Source of the DNA: Sparassis latifolia
Lineage: Eukaryota; Basidiomycota; Agaricomycetes; Polyporales; Sparassidaceae
DNA: 64,000 bases
Assembly: GCA_018466975.1 (NCBI GenBank)
Contig: CM031555.1
Span: 1,488,001-1,552,000, forward strand
Direction of reading: 5' to 3'
The notes under the pieces were generated by a model. That model saw only the letters and a program-made list of their open reading frames with translations, did not search any database and had not been told where the DNA came from. This document shows positions 10,786 through 22,300 of the stretch, one piece after another. The position numbers were made by a program, and so were the translations under genes. The number at the start of each line of letters is the position of its first letter. The stretch's first letter is position 1.

Positions 10786-13700
10786 TTAGTATTCAGGGCG
10801 ACGAAGGAGTCGCCCCGCGATGAGGCAGTCCTTCACCCACGGCAAATGCACGCAGTTAACATCGCCAGCGGTGGTCAGAAGATTCGCGGCATCGCCTGCG
10901 TCTTTCACGACAACATAATTGTACACTTTGAGGTCCTTGGACGATGCATATAGGACGTCGGGCACTGCCTCAACATAAGACGCGCCCATACACAGCAGAA
11001 TTCGAGGCACCATGCGGCTCGCCTCCTTTGCCCTGGCCGCATCCGTAGCATTCTGGTTGCTCGTTAGCAGCGACTCATTAAAGGACGTTGATGGACTCAC
11101 TCGCTTGGCCGCCCGGGGATGGAGGGGCACAAATTCCGAGTGAACGCAAAGTATGGATAGATCTTCGAATAGCTTCGATGCAACTGGATTCCTCATTATA
11201 TCTTCGAGGTATTCGATGCTATTTCCCCAATCGAGATCAACCATCTGAGAAACGCGGGCTTCGAGGGAGTCAGAGTACCCTGCGGGCAGCAAATACGGCT
11301 GCCAGTCATGGTCGGTCTAGAAAGTCAACTGCTTGAGAATGTATTACATATTCGCAAAGAGCAAAGTAACTCACTTGATGTGCTAGGTTTTTAAGCCAAC
11401 CGACGGATATGCACGGAACCCCGAGGGCAAGGGCCATGAGGAATTTGGGTTTCTGGTTCGCGTCATCAGACAAGAGCAATACTCTCTCTACGGTATCGCT
11501 CTTGATCCAGCGAACGTCCTCCTTCCGCAGGATCCAACACTTGTTGTTTTGACTGTGAGATCCTTCCATAGTGAAGATGGTTGTCCAGTCTTCAATAACC
11601 ACACCTCCCAGGTTCCTGATACTAGCCATGACGCCATCCTTCACAGCTTCCCAGTTGTCGTTACCTGCACTCAGGGTGACAACAAATCCAGTCTTCGCAA
11701 GAGGCTTGCGCGAGATCCTAACAGAGCCAGCACTGACGACGGTCAACTTCGAGGGAGACGGACTAACTTTGAGACTGGGTCGGAGTGCGGTCACCACCGA
11801 TTCGGTAGTCAGCATTCGATCTTTCCATTCAGTCACCAGGGTACGCGAAGCGATCCGTACTTCTTGTAGCTCCACGACGGAGGTCTCGAAGTCATCACCA
11901 TTATCGACCTTCACGGTGACCTCGTCGTCCGCACTGCATCCTGTCCACACGGCAATTGTCCCTCTTTGATTGTCCCCTAGCAAAACGTGGTCCCCTATAT
12001 TGAATTTGCAAAGCCGCATCTTCGACAGATCAACAACGCTTTCGGTACGATCGTCAAAGTGAATGAGATATCGTGGTGGAGAAGTTGTGGAAATTGAGTA
12101 AACGGTGCCGGCATAGTAGTGCCCATCCTGTTTCCAGAGGGCAAATACGCGCGTAGCGGCCGAAAAATCTTCTTTCACACCAGAGGAGGAAGCCTTGAGC
12201 TTTTTGGTCGGTCGAGGAGTATCCGCTAGAGCTTTGGCGGCCTTTGCGGCGGCCCTGGGAGGGAGTTTCTTCCTCACGGAGGCCGCCCGTCCCCTCTTGC
12301 GACCTCGCCTGAGTGGTGCAGGCGCAGCATCCTCTTCATCGACGTCCATGTAATCGTCGTCAGCAGGCTCTGTAGTATCTTCCTCACCACAGTCCGGCAT
12401 TTCTGTGTCCAGATCCTCAACAGTTCGCGTCGCTGGTGTTCTGCGTCCCTTCTGGACAACAGGTGTGACGGACTTTCTGCACCCTTTAGTTGCGTCTTCT
12501 TCAGGTTGTACCGCACTCTTACATTCCCAAGAGCCAGCGAGAGCGTTAGCTGCGACAGGTCCGTAATCTGTCAAAGGGTCGGAGGATGGTATTATCCTCG
12601 TTTCCCGAGATGGTGGGTCTTCGAATCCGCTGTAACGACCGATCTCCTCCATGTCTGCCTCGAAAGGCTCCGTGGCTTTCTTAGCAATCTTGACACCTGC
12701 CACCCGAGTCAGTCGACCAGCAGGGGCCTTCCCCTTGCCCTTCTGCTGCTGCACCACTGGAGTTGGAACTACCGCAGCCAACGGAACCTCATCCTGGTCA
12801 TCTTCGTCGCCTGAAGCTTCGTCCTCATCGTACAAGGCGGAATCTTGGATCACTTCTTCGTCCGAATTCTCTTCGGTCTGGCTCGTCATTCGCTGAACGA
12901 CATGTCCACGTGACCGTGCCTCAGGAACTGGTGCAGGTAGACGAGCGAGAGGCACAGGCGGAGAACTGTTCTGTCGCGCCATCTCAACATCTGTGGCTTC
13001 TGAATCCGGCACTACCTCCATATCGTCGGAGTAACGCGTTCTCGATGTCACCACGTTGTGATGCGATGGTATCGGGGTTGGAGTTATAGGAGTAGTTAAA
13101 CTGCCTTGGACAGCAGATGCATTCGACGGCGGCATGTCCCGCATGGATTCGCGAGGTCCAGCGAAAGTGGACGCCCTCTCTTCCGAAGACATGCCTGTCT
13201 GCTCGGTCGATATGCGTGCGCCAGGGAAGAGCGCCTGCATCCGCCATAATTTCTTTGGGCCTAGCAGACCGGCAACGTTCTTGGGCACGGTGACGGTAGT
13301 ACTGGTTGATGGTGCACCCGGAGGGACAGAAGGGAACTCCACCTGACTCATACCGGGTAAACGGTCAAGGTCGGTTGGACGAGATTCCGCGTCATGTACG
13401 TCAGTAGGAGGAGAGGCTAACTGCCTATCCTCTATTTCGTTAGGTTGCGTCGCAGGCTGCGTGGCGAGCTGCGTTGCTTGTTGTGTTACAGGCTGTGTAA
13501 CGAGCTGTGTTGTCTGTTGCATCGCATGCCGTGTGACAGGCTGCGTTGCTGGTTGCGTCGCAGCCGAAGTATCCGGATTATCCTCGAAAGGATCCAAGTT
13601 CAACAGGCGCTCATACGACGATGAAAGCTCAGTAGACACAGACCGAGGAGACGAGGGCGTAGGATCTCCCTGCCCTTGGCCTGCCGGATGTGAACCGTCT

Positions 13701-14713
13701 AATTCCAAGCCTCTCGGCTGGCCTTGACCCTGTGGAAAGTCATCAGACACCTGCGTATCTCCATCCTGTTGAGACCCGTGAACTGGGGGACCAAGACCAT
13801 AGTCATGATCGGGCTGCGAATGTTCGCCCCGAGAATTGCTCGACTGCGAGTTCGACGGTGTCGATGCGACAAAGACCCGACCGGCGGAGAGTGGCTGGAA
13901 GGGAGTATAAGGATCTAGGCGTCGATCTCGGTAAGGGCGGACGAACATGGGGGCGGTCCGAGAGGAAGACGCACGTCGTGAGTTTTTTAAGCTGGGCTCA
14001 CCCAGCTCTGTCAATGGGATATGGAAGGCTTTTGTACTCTCAACAATGGCTTTATCTGGATCTTGGTAAGAGTGGATACTGGGAAAGGAACTTTGAGAGG
14101 CTGGTGATGGAGATCTCTGGCGTTCAGATGTAAACAATGGGGTATGCGTGCATGCGGCATTAGGTTGTGGCGCAGCCTGCTGAGACGCGATAGGAGACCG
14201 GAAGGAGACCACCTTGAGAGGTTTCGTGCTCAAGTTGGGATTATTGAAGGGGCCCCGCGATACAACAGGCGGAACTGCTGGACGAGCAGCGGCATTCGTA
14301 TTATTTGCTGTGACGAACGTGGATCGAAAAAGGTCGGAGCTTCCAGAGGCCGAAGTAGGCTTACTGGATGTTGTCATTGGCGCACACGCAGCTGATGGAG
14401 AAGTCGGGGAACCTGGAGTAACCAGGAGCCTGTCCCTGTCCCACGATGCAAGAGAATTTTCTTTTTGAGAATCTGCGCCTTCGGGTTGAGCTTCGCCCTG
14501 AGAATCGGTCTGCGTCGCAGCGAGACCATGAAAATGATACTGTGGAACAGTGTTGCGAGTGCTGGCATCTGATGAATGGGAGTCATGGATTAATGTCTCG
14601 TCCTCTGTGCGGCGGGAAGCGCCAGGATCATCCCTGCTCGGGCCAGTCGTAACATCGCGACGCAATATATTTTCCAGCAACTGCGTTGCTTGGGATTCGC
14701 CACTTCCGATCAT
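10786..14713 (-). CDS. Crb2/Rad9/53BP1-type DNA-damage checkpoint adaptor (Tudor + BRCT)
   Basis: Two exons (11375-14713 and 10786-11316) encode about 1289 residues. The first 800 residues are disordered and rich in S/T-Q sites, the target of ATR/ATM-type kinases. They include a tract of ten 4-residue units (TQP-like, residues about 384-424). A Tudor-like region lies at about 850-960 (VFALWKQDGHYYAGTVY, RYLIHFDDRTE, FNIGDHVLLGD), matching the histone-methyl-binding fold of Crb2 and 53BP1. Two BRCT repeats close the protein: about 1000-1115 (GFVVTLS, then ISVGWLKNLAHQ) and about 1150-1289 (RILLCMGAS, then VHLPWVKDCLIAGR). The order disordered-Tudor-BRCT-BRCT is diagnostic of this adaptor class, which links ATR signalling to the effector kinase. 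The start is the first ATG of a continuously open exon. The short 58-nt intron falls inside the BRCT unit. Confidence 0.88.
13443..13562 (-). repeat. 12-bp x 10 in-frame minisatellite encoding TQ repeats
   Basis: Ten contiguous 12-bp units, without indels, in the Crb2-like coding sequence. Each encodes a variant of ATQP (ATQP, VTQP, TTQL, VTQQ and so on). Eight units keep Thr-Gln; two (VTRH, AMQQ) have lost it. The perfect 12-bp register shows expansion by slippage or unequal exchange. Confidence 0.9.
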
Positions 14714-15270
14714 GGGTGAGCGAACACAGAAGAGTGAACGTGATATAAATGATCACACAGAGGACGTAGGCGGTACAAAGAACTCACCTAGGTTCATCAA
14801 TTCCGTTCACTAAAGTCATTATATACTTGAACAGTCTGGGTATCTGCAGGAAATGCAAAGGGACGATTACCGGTCAAAAACCTGCGCGAGAATGAACTTC
14901 TGCTCACCGGTGGTATTGGATTGAATAGGTCGGATTCCAGAAATTACCCAAGAAGTACAGTGTCGGCAATTGTCTTCGACTTAAAGAAGAGAAAAAATCA
15001 GGGAAAAATAGGACATGCGTCAGGAAGCCACACTGCGCGTCGGCGGCCAAGCGAGAAGGACACAGCACAGTGGTGGGGGACGAGGTGGTCGGTACGCGTC
15101 GAGTTTCGCCCTCTTTGGGCGCTTAAATCACGTGCCAACTTTCGACCTCGAATTGAACCTTGGCGCCGAGTTCGACGCCCACTCGTCCTCACAGATATCG
15201 GTGCTGGTCGCTGGCTCGGGATTACCTCTCACTGCACTCGCTCGTTAACCTCTCACGATCTTTACCTTCC
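14714..15270. promoter_or_regulatory. Divergent promoter region, Crb2-like gene / membrane protein gene
   Basis: Noncoding interval between two divergent genes. A CACGTG core lies at 15129-15134, about 140 bp upstream of the membrane-protein start. No other feature seen. Confidence 0.4.
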
Positions 15271-17154
15271 ATGGCGCGCAAGGATCCACGGCCAAAGCGC
15301 GCTGGCCGCAAGTTGAACCATACTGGCCCTAAGCCGAAGTCGAACCGCACGAACCAGAAAGAAGAACAGGCCCCGGGCTTGCAGTCAATCAACTTGGAAG
15401 AGAAGCAACCGCCCGATTTTCAGAGCATATCCAGCTACAGGCATTACAAGACCACCACGAGCAAGGCAAAGGGACCCTCGCCTACTGCCAGGCCTCAGAT
15501 CAAACCTGCCTCCGACGTGAACGTCAAGGTCATACCCGTTGGTTCCACTTTGACTGTATTGCCCACTGGAACGTTTACTGCGCATACTGGCGCTCTACCT
15601 CTCATTCCTTCATCTACTCCTCATGTCAGCACGCCTGGTACGACTCCTGGCTTCTCTCCCCTCCCGCCTCTTGCCTCGTTTGCCGCGACGTCTTCAGTGT
15701 CTTCGCTGCTACACGAAACGGTACCAACCGAGTCTCTGGAGGCGAAACAGCGCCAGGTCCAATCGCAACCTACGAAGCACGTTTCTACTGTCGCGATCGC
15801 CCTTGTCGCTGTCGGCGTGGCTTTCTTGCTCCTCGGCATCTTCATCGTCTTCAGAATCTGCAGGCGTCCTCGCCGAAGGACTTGTCCCACCCCTTCTCTG
15901 CCTATCCTTCAAGATCCCTTTACTGATGAGGACGTTGTCGGTGACGAAGAATCACTCTTCGGCGGCAAGGAGCGGGCTTCCGGCAGACCCGAGAGCAACG
16001 TCCTGTGGACTTGGACCCAGTACTCCCAACCTTCTCTTAGAAAACCCGAATTTACAACTGCTGGCCTTCCGGAGAGGACCGGCGATGCGCAGATGAATGT
16101 GGCTCCGGCAAAGCGAAATTCCACTGGATTCAGTGAGAAACGTACATCTCTTACAGTAGAAGAAAGGTCGGCGGCCCCGTCCCAGCTTCCTATGCAACAA
16201 GCACATACCGCATTATCACGTGCAGCAAATCGAGTCTCTGCTATGTCGATGTCTGTCTACCCTGGTTCTCCTCTATCTACAGCCGGCCCAGGAATCGGTG
16301 TCGCTCTCGGGGGCGCGTCTCCTCTGACGGCCGATGGGATGCCCGTCCTTCAGCGTAGCATATCGAAGCCGTCCACTCAGCGGCTCTTGAAGAACAGGAG
16401 AAGCGTGCGATACAGCATGTACGATCCGTCGCAGATTGGCGAAGACTTGTCTCAGTCCAATCCTGACGTCTACGATGGTGCGCAAGTCACATCTCCAGTG
16501 CCGTCGCCCAATGCTCTGCCGAAGTCGAAATCTGTTCAGGGTCGCGCCCGTGTTAAAACACCATACGCTCCTGGCGTCTTGCGCACGTCTTCTAGTGTGT
16601 CGGCGTTCCTGGGTCGCGATCCGAATCCATTCGAAGATTCTCAGTATATTCTTCCGCCTCTCTCACCCGCCCTGAAGACAGATGCGCTCAGGGAACGTGA
16701 CACGAGGGCTTTAGCGTCTGCACTTGGTTTGGCGAGTCCGCCCCCGCCCTCCCCGCAACCGACGTTGTATCCAGACGATTCCATCACACGACGTCAGTCG
16801 AGGGTCATTGGGCACGGGAGGGGCCAGAGCGAGGCTATGAGCCCGAGTATGGAGGCAAGTGCACGGTTGGGAAACCTCATGTTGGCCGATTTCACGAGCA
16901 TGGCATCACTTCCTTCCACACGCGCCATCAGCGGTTCAGATCAGCCTCCGGTCAGGACAAAGAGCACAAGGAAGCGAGCTGATGACAAGCCTCCCCGTGT
17001 ACCTTCTCCCCCGCCAATGCCTTCCCTTGCGCAGATGGCACTCGCCCACACTAATCCGCAGGATTACGCAGACTACCGGAGCCCGACATACAGCATATAT
17101 GGATTGTATGAGGCCGACAGGAAGAGTCGAGCACCTGGTGAAGGCGGGTATTGA
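15271..17154 (+). CDS. Single-pass membrane protein of unknown function, 627 aa
   Basis: A single uninterrupted exon. I do not recognise a named family. The first 170 residues are Lys/Arg- then Ser/Thr/Pro-rich, with no clear signal peptide. One strong transmembrane segment follows at about residues 172-194 (VAIALVAVGVAFLLLGIFIVF), then a basic stop-transfer run (RICRRPRRR). The long C-terminal tail is Ser/Pro-rich with blocks NPFEDSQYILPPLSP and YADYRSPTYSIYGLYEADR near the end. The layout resembles fungal single-span cell-surface sensor-like proteins, but this is shape only. The start at 15271 is chosen over an in-frame ATG at 15160. The extra 37 residues look like translated leader, and CC precedes the ATG. 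Confidence 0.7.
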   Translation: MARKDPRPKRAGRKLNHTGPKPKSNRTNQKEEQAPGLQSINLEEKQPPDFQSISSYRHYKTTTSKAKGPSPTARPQIKPASDVNVKVIPVGSTLTVLPTGTFTAHTGALPLIPSSTPHVSTPGTTPGFSPLPPLASFAATSSVSSLLHETVPTESLEAKQRQVQSQPTKHVSTVAIALVAVGVAFLLLGIFIVFRICRRPRRRTCPTPSLPILQDPFTDEDVVGDEESLFGGKERASGRPESNVLWTWTQYSQPSLRKPEFTTAGLPERTGDAQMNVAPAKRNSTGFSEKRTSLTVEERSAAPSQLPMQQAHTALSRAANRVSAMSMSVYPGSPLSTAGPGIGVALGGASPLTADGMPVLQRSISKPSTQRLLKNRRSVRYSMYDPSQIGEDLSQSNPDVYDGAQVTSPVPSPNALPKSKSVQGRARVKTPYAPGVLRTSSSVSAFLGRDPNPFEDSQYILPPLSPALKTDALRERDTRALASALGLASPPPPSPQPTLYPDDSITRRQSRVIGHGRGQSEAMSPSMEASARLGNLMLADFTSMASLPSTRAISGSDQPPVRTKSTRKRADDKPPRVPSPPPMPSLAQMALAHTNPQDYADYRSPTYSIYGLYEADRKSRAPGEGGY

Positions 17155-17390
17155 ACAATTTTTTGGATAGGACTCATTATCATTAGATTTGTACGGTTAT
17201 ATTACAACCAAACTTGTAGCATAGCCTCAAGTGTATCCATCTCATAACGTAGACTGTAATCAAGCCTGACTTGCAACATGTAATGGGAATGTCATAGATC
17301 AGTATGTAGTGCGTGAAGAGTTTGCAGGTGTCCATCCGTGCAGCAACAAATGAATCAGGAACCATAAAACCAGTAAAAAATAACTCGACG

Positions 17391-19078
17391 CTACGCAACA
17401 GGTGCATGAAGCTCCCCCCCACGAGATGGTGAGGTATCTGCCTCAGGCTCGTCGGGGGTATGGGAAGGTGCAACCAGCGGCGAAGATACAAGCCTGGCCT
17501 CCAATGCTCGCCTGTTTTCCTCTTCTTGGCGTGCCCTCTCGGCTGCTGCTGTCGCCAACTTCTGCCCCTCGGCCTCCTTCACCAACGCCTTCAATTCGTC
17601 CTCTAGCTCGGCCTCATCTATGTCGGCATCGGGTTGAACCATGTCCACACCCATCCGGATCGCATCGTCCAGTTCTCTTGCATCGATATTGGCGGAAGTC
17701 ATGGCATCCAAGGTTTCGTCGATCTTGTCCCGCTGAAGTGAAGGATGTGCGAGAATAGCACGAAGAGTAGCCGTTGAAGATTCATAGGATTTCATGATCT
17801 ATGAGACGCCGATTCAGTGCATGGCCGTGGGATCCGCAAGGTAAGGGAGAGGAACATACTTCGATATCTCCTGCTGATGTTTCCACGCGAATCAGGGTAG
17901 ACTGCAATGTTTCGAGGGACCCGAGGCGTTTTCGCAATAAATCTTCCCATTGCTTTCGGGCACGAAGATGGCTCATAGCCACCTCTTTACGCTTCTGACG
18001 AAGTGCAGATGAGATCTGTTGCGAACGCCTGGACAGTGTCGTCAATGTCAGCTAAATCCATGGGGTAAGAGAAGTCACTGGACTCGTCTATTCTGGCTTG
18101 GATGTTGTCAATCTGAGCCTTCAGCTTGTCTACTCCGATCTTTAACTCCAGAACTCCAGAATCTATTGCCGTGATTTCTGGCTGCTGCTCCCCGTCTGCG
18201 TTGGAGAACTTGATGACCTGGATCATAGATGGTAAATAAGGGATGAAAAGCCATTATACGGAGCTCATACCTCCTTCTGAACAGCTAGCACTCTCTTATC
18301 TCGTTCCAAATACTTGGCCAGTACTTTTAGATCAAGATCGGATAATACGCATCCGTCCAAAGCATGACCTGCGAACTCCTCTCTGAAGCTGTCCGTATTG
18401 TACAACGAATCGGCCAGTGATACACCGCTCTTGTTCCGTTGTCTTTGTATCACGTTCACCGCGGCGCGCTCAAGGAGGCTGAGGATTACGTAGTCGCCTT
18501 TTACCTTCTTCCACCGTTCAGCGTCGCTCGCATGTCCACCAACCGCATCCTCAGAGCCAACCACGTTCAGTTGCTGCAGTGCCCACCACAGCGGCTTGCC
18601 GACCATATAAGATGCTATGCGGAACGGAAGCGAGCCTGCATCATAGATGGACTGCGGAGCAGTCAGAAACTCAGGCAGAGAGTAATACACTTTCGTGCTG
18701 CACAGCTCAGCCTTACTAGTGTCACGAATGGTCAACGGGCAATGACCAGGAACCGTGGAGGGTTACGCTCACTATGACTGTCGGTAAGCTGAGCGGCTTG
18801 CCTACTCCTTCCACCCTAAATTCCTCAGCAATCGAGGGACCAACGGCATGAAGGATCAATCTGTCGGGATTGGCAGGGTGCGCATGCTGCCTAGACATCC
18901 AACCTTTGGCCACGAGTGCTTCGAGCGTCCTCCGCCACCACTCTACATTGGATGTGTAGGCGGTGGGATTGGAGTTCTTCTGTCGCGTGAAGTCAGAGTA
19001 AAGAGATTTTAGACGAGGTACAGAAGCAGAGGCATATGTCTCAAGAGATGACAATCGATCAGCGGATGGTGCTGGCAT
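17391..19078 (-). CDS. CHM7: Chm7/CHMP7-type ESCRT-III protein
   Basis: Five exons (18773-19078, 18271-18711, 18084-18217, 17860-18028, 17391-17798) encode about 485 residues. The N-terminal half resembles the winged-helix-like half of CHMP7 (VEWWRRTLEALVAKGW; YYSLPEFL). The C-terminal half is a Snf7-type ESCRT-III core: a basic coiled-coil helix (RSQQISSALRQKRKEVAMSH), then the long helix around TLRAILAHPSLQRDKIDETL and an acidic end with DELKALVKEA. In the family the protein is recruited to the inner nuclear membrane by LEM proteins and seals nuclear envelope holes. Exon phases are consistent. The donor after IDE is the weak GTCCAG, chosen because it alone joins IDE to RSQQ in frame. Confidence 0.82.
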
Positions 19079-19409
19079 GGTGAAAGAAATGGATAGCGTG
19101 GAGGCCCCAACTTAAACGCCAGTGAGCGCGTCAGTATCAGGCACGTGCACGTGTGCATGGTAATTGTGAACCAGCGAAGTCAACGATCGTTCACCATGTA
19201 GCTTTCTAGCGCACATAAACTATATAGCATTGAAAGCAGTAGCATCGTCACCTGGACTCAGTACATACATAGAAAAAGCAACAGCGAGCAAGTTCGGAGA
19301 TACCACAACATCAGCAAATTCAGACAAAGCAAAAAAAAACAGGTGTGGTCGACAGCAAATGAAAATGAAAGCAGGGCATGAAAGCACATAATTTCTGAAC
19401 AGGCGAAGC
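19079..19409. promoter_or_regulatory. CHM7 promoter with two abutting CACGTG boxes
   Basis: Two CACGTG hexamers lie back to back at 19142-19147 and 19148-19153, about 65 bp upstream of the CHM7 start. This is a typical bHLH (Cbf1/Pho4-like) target in fungi. The rest is A-rich 3' flank of the next gene, including an A9 run at about 19333. Confidence 0.45.
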
Positions 19410-20606
19410 TCACGTCCACTCGTTTGGGTTGTGCTGGAGAGAGTTCATCCAGGGGACTGTTTCGGTGTCTTCGATCGAGAGCTGATACATCCTGGGACTC
19501 ATGTTGCTCGGGCTGGAATTGTTGCTACTCACGGTGCCGAAGGAGTGGCTATTGCCCAGCGAAATACTCTGCGGACGCTGCTCAGCATTATTCCGAAGCG
19601 CTTCATGTAGGTACACTCACTCGACCCTCCATTGACATCCTGGGTCTTGAAGGGCTAGGCGTGGAGCTGGGTGTGGCCGCTGTGGGCGACATGCTGACTG
19701 GCGTTGGAGGAGAGGACGCCAGCAGAGGCGTGGGGGGAGTCCGAAACTCAGAGTCGTCAGGGGACATGATGTCCTGAGAAACCAGAAACCCTGCACAGAT
19801 CGTGAGTCAAGTGTACGATAGTCGAAGGTGAGGAACGCGCACCTCGGGAGCGATATCGGAAGGCGAACACAACATATGCTCCAGGATTTCTCTTGTCAAA
19901 CGGCTCTATCTTCCATGTAGTTTCAAATCGCTGGCGTGCAGCTCTCTCTTCACCATACCTAATAGGGAACCGTGATAATTTGAGCGAAGTTGGACCAATC
20001 ATACAACGGGACACACCCTATACAGGGTTCACCAATCCCACGCCTTCCCTGTGTCATCGCAGGAGGAGTTTGAGGCGCATTGGATGGACGTAATTCTTTC
20101 CGTTTAATGCGTTTGATTCTAACGAGAATTGTACCAATGTCCTTTCCTCTGGGTACTCCTGGGTCATGAAGTTGTAGGGTTTCAGGTTCTGCGCGGAATC
20201 ACTTGAGCATGCTAACACGGGCGATATCAATTAACGCACCTTCAATTCTCTGGAACACGAAAGGCCTCTCCATGTCCTCTCCTACTCTAACTGCTGACCT
20301 CATCGCATCACCCTCACCGAACAGAAACTGTCCTGGAACTACAAAACCATCGAGATTGATATATGTGGCGGTCTCGACTTGGCTACCGTGATCGCGCCAG
20401 TTCACAACAAAATTCTACCACGTGTCAGAGAAAGTCAGTATGATAATGTTACCGATTTATGCCACAGTCGCGAATCTCACCTTGCCTTCCTGGCTAGGAA
20501 TCCAACAGGTAACCCTGTTCGACTTTGCGTCGATTGTAGCCTCATATTCGATTACTTCTCTGTCTTCACAGGTAATCCAAGCAGAGAAACCACGATAGGT
20601 AAGCAT
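19410..20606 (-). CDS. DUF7918-family protein, about 308 aa
   Basis: Six exons: 20481-20606, 20240-20414, 20017-20188, 19843-19958, 19621-19790, 19410-19577. The translation carries the family pattern: LTYRGFSAWITCEDREVIEY at the start, VTCWIPSQEGKNFVVNWRD, then INLDGFVVPGQFLFG, RPFVFQRIE, DIGTILVRIKRIKR, IGYGEERAARQ and YVVFAFRYRSR. This domain is abundant in Agaricomycetes and its function is unknown. The C-terminal 110 residues after YRSR are Ser/Pro/Thr-rich and probably disordered. All introns are GT-AG, 43-66 nt. Two CACGTG boxes lie about 225 and 275 bp upstream. Confidence 0.8.
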
Positions 20607-21451
20607 TTTGACCAAATGAGTGTCGTTAACGGCGCACGAAAGCGTGCCCTACGGGCTGATACACGGGCCAGTCAATTTCTTGGGTAGTCGACAACGTGTG
20701 TTCAACCCTTCTCACCCTTTACCAAGTATTCAGCAAAGTTGTGTGTCCCGGTGTGAAGAGATGGCTCGTGAGGTTGTGAGTGTTGTTCATGAAGAGTGTG
20801 TCCTTCGCATTGTGGCGTTATATTTGAACCACCACGTGTCCGCAACAAGGGGATCGACCAAATTGTGAACGCGACGCGACGGTCACGTGATTGTGACAAG
20901 GCAGAACTCGAGATCGTCTTCTTGTCCTTTTTGCGCTGCCACTGAGGCTGTTCTGACGGTGACAGACTATAATATCGTGGAAGTAGGTCGTTCCTTTGGT
21001 TACTGCTGCAAAATCTATTCTAGTCCCACTGTCATACAAAAATTTAACTTGTGAGTGACTGTCCTAAAGCATTAATACATCTCGCGTACAAAATTGATAC
21101 AATCAGAGTGTATCCCCCTTACCCACAAGTTGTACCATCCTTACGAACTCCCTTAGGCCCTGAGGAGACCCCTTCTAATACCCAGATCTAGGCACAAGAC
21201 TGATATCTTGTGTCCAGAGGGTCTTGTGCCGAGAACTATACATCTCGTAGGAGTTTCTTGGCATGTACACTGCAATGACGGCGGTGATGATTGGTGACTA
21301 GCTGTCGACGTGGATGTGTGGTGACCTGTGAGCTGCCCTTGAAGATGTTCGGCGATGCGGCGAAGGAGCAGCGAGTACTGAATATTGTTTGTGGACTAGT
21401 GACGGATGTTTTTTCCCGGAAGGGAACAGCCCTACCTTGCAAAGGCGGAAG
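20607..21451. other. Intergenic, DUF7918 promoter and start of repeat-rich region
   Basis: No gene supported. CACGTG occurs at about 20835 and 20885. A 10-bp perfect stem, GGCACAAGAC 21191-21200 and its complement 21221-21230 with a 20-nt loop, could form a hairpin. Confidence 0.4.
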
Positions 21452-21812
21452 CACAGGACGCATAACCCCTTTTTCCCCAGGAAATAACTTGGAAAAATGT
21501 GTGGAAATCAATAAAGTTATACTGCGGGAAAAACATGAGGAAAAAATGTGTAAAAGAACAAAGCATTTCCGCAGTTTTTCCACTGGAAATAAGTTGGTCG
21601 CCAAATATGGTAATTTTGTCCGGGTTTTGGCATGTCCTGGCATGTCCAGTTGCCTGATATGGTAGGCAACTTATTTCCAAGGGAAAAACTGTGAGAATGT
21701 TTTGTTCTTTTCTCACTTTTTTCTTGAGGTTTTTCCTCTGAAAATATATTATTGATTTCCATGCTTTTTGCCAGGTTATTTCCAATGGATAAAAGTGGTA
21801 ATGCTTCCTGTG
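21452..21812. mobile_element. Foldback (long inverted repeat) MITE-like element
   Basis: Almost the whole 361 bp is one imperfect inverted repeat. The left arm starts CACAGGACGCATAACC and the right arm, reversed, starts CACAGGAAGCATTACC. Both continue with GGAAATAAC, TGGAAATCAATAA, AAAAGAACAAA and TTTTTCC..TGGAAATAAGTTG blocks in the same order. The arms run to about 150-165 nt each, around 80% identical by eye. The unpaired centre is about 60 nt. No coding sequence. I could not find a convincing target duplication, so the insertion is old or the ends are slightly misplaced. Apparent long reading frames here come from the repeat. Confidence 0.75.
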
Positions 21813-21950
21813 AAGGTGAGTTAAGTCATTGAATTTGGAGGCGACTAGATGCCTGCATGATAGCAATTCGTGAACCCAGTTTACCTCGAGATGTGTTCCT
21901 GGGGCTATGCACTCATCGAATGTACGCATCTTCTTCAAGTAGGCACCTGT

Positions 21951-22300
21951 AGGACCCTGGATAATCCCCACAAAGGTCATCGCCAAATCTGGACAGATTT
22001 TTGCGAAAATCGACCTCACGCTGTCGTCATGTCCGGACAAATGGACTCCCTAAGGACCATGTAGCCGTCGTACTATCCGGACATGGAACTGTTCTGGGGC
22101 AAAATTCGCCGGAAAATCGCCGGAAAAAGCCGAAAAAGGCTAAAAATAGCCACAAATTGCCTAAAATGGACATCTCCAGAGCGAGGATGTCGCTATTTCC
22201 GGACAAAAAACTCCCTAAACCGGCCAAAAATGGGCCGGACAGATTTTTGTAAATTGGGGGGGTTTTGGCGACGACCTTTGGGGGGATTATCCAGGGTCCT
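21951..22300. mobile_element. 350-bp hAT-type MITE with perfect 8-bp target duplication
   Basis: Terminal inverted repeats of 37 bp with 35 matches, beginning AGGACCCTGGATAATCCCC. They are flanked by identical 8-bp direct repeats GCACCTGT at 21943-21950 and 22301-22308. Eight-base duplications are typical of the hAT superfamily. The interior holds a direct 13-bp repeat (GGACAGATTTTTG at about 21990 and 22240) and a TCCGGACA motif in both orientations. No coding capacity, so it must be mobilised in trans. The intact duplication suggests a recent insertion. Confidence 0.88.

Noticed and set aside
21432..22040. A 202-codon open frame on the minus strand rich in Phe/Leu/Lys
   Set aside because: It lies across the foldback element and the left end of the MITE; the frame is produced by the A/T-rich inverted repeat and has no domain.
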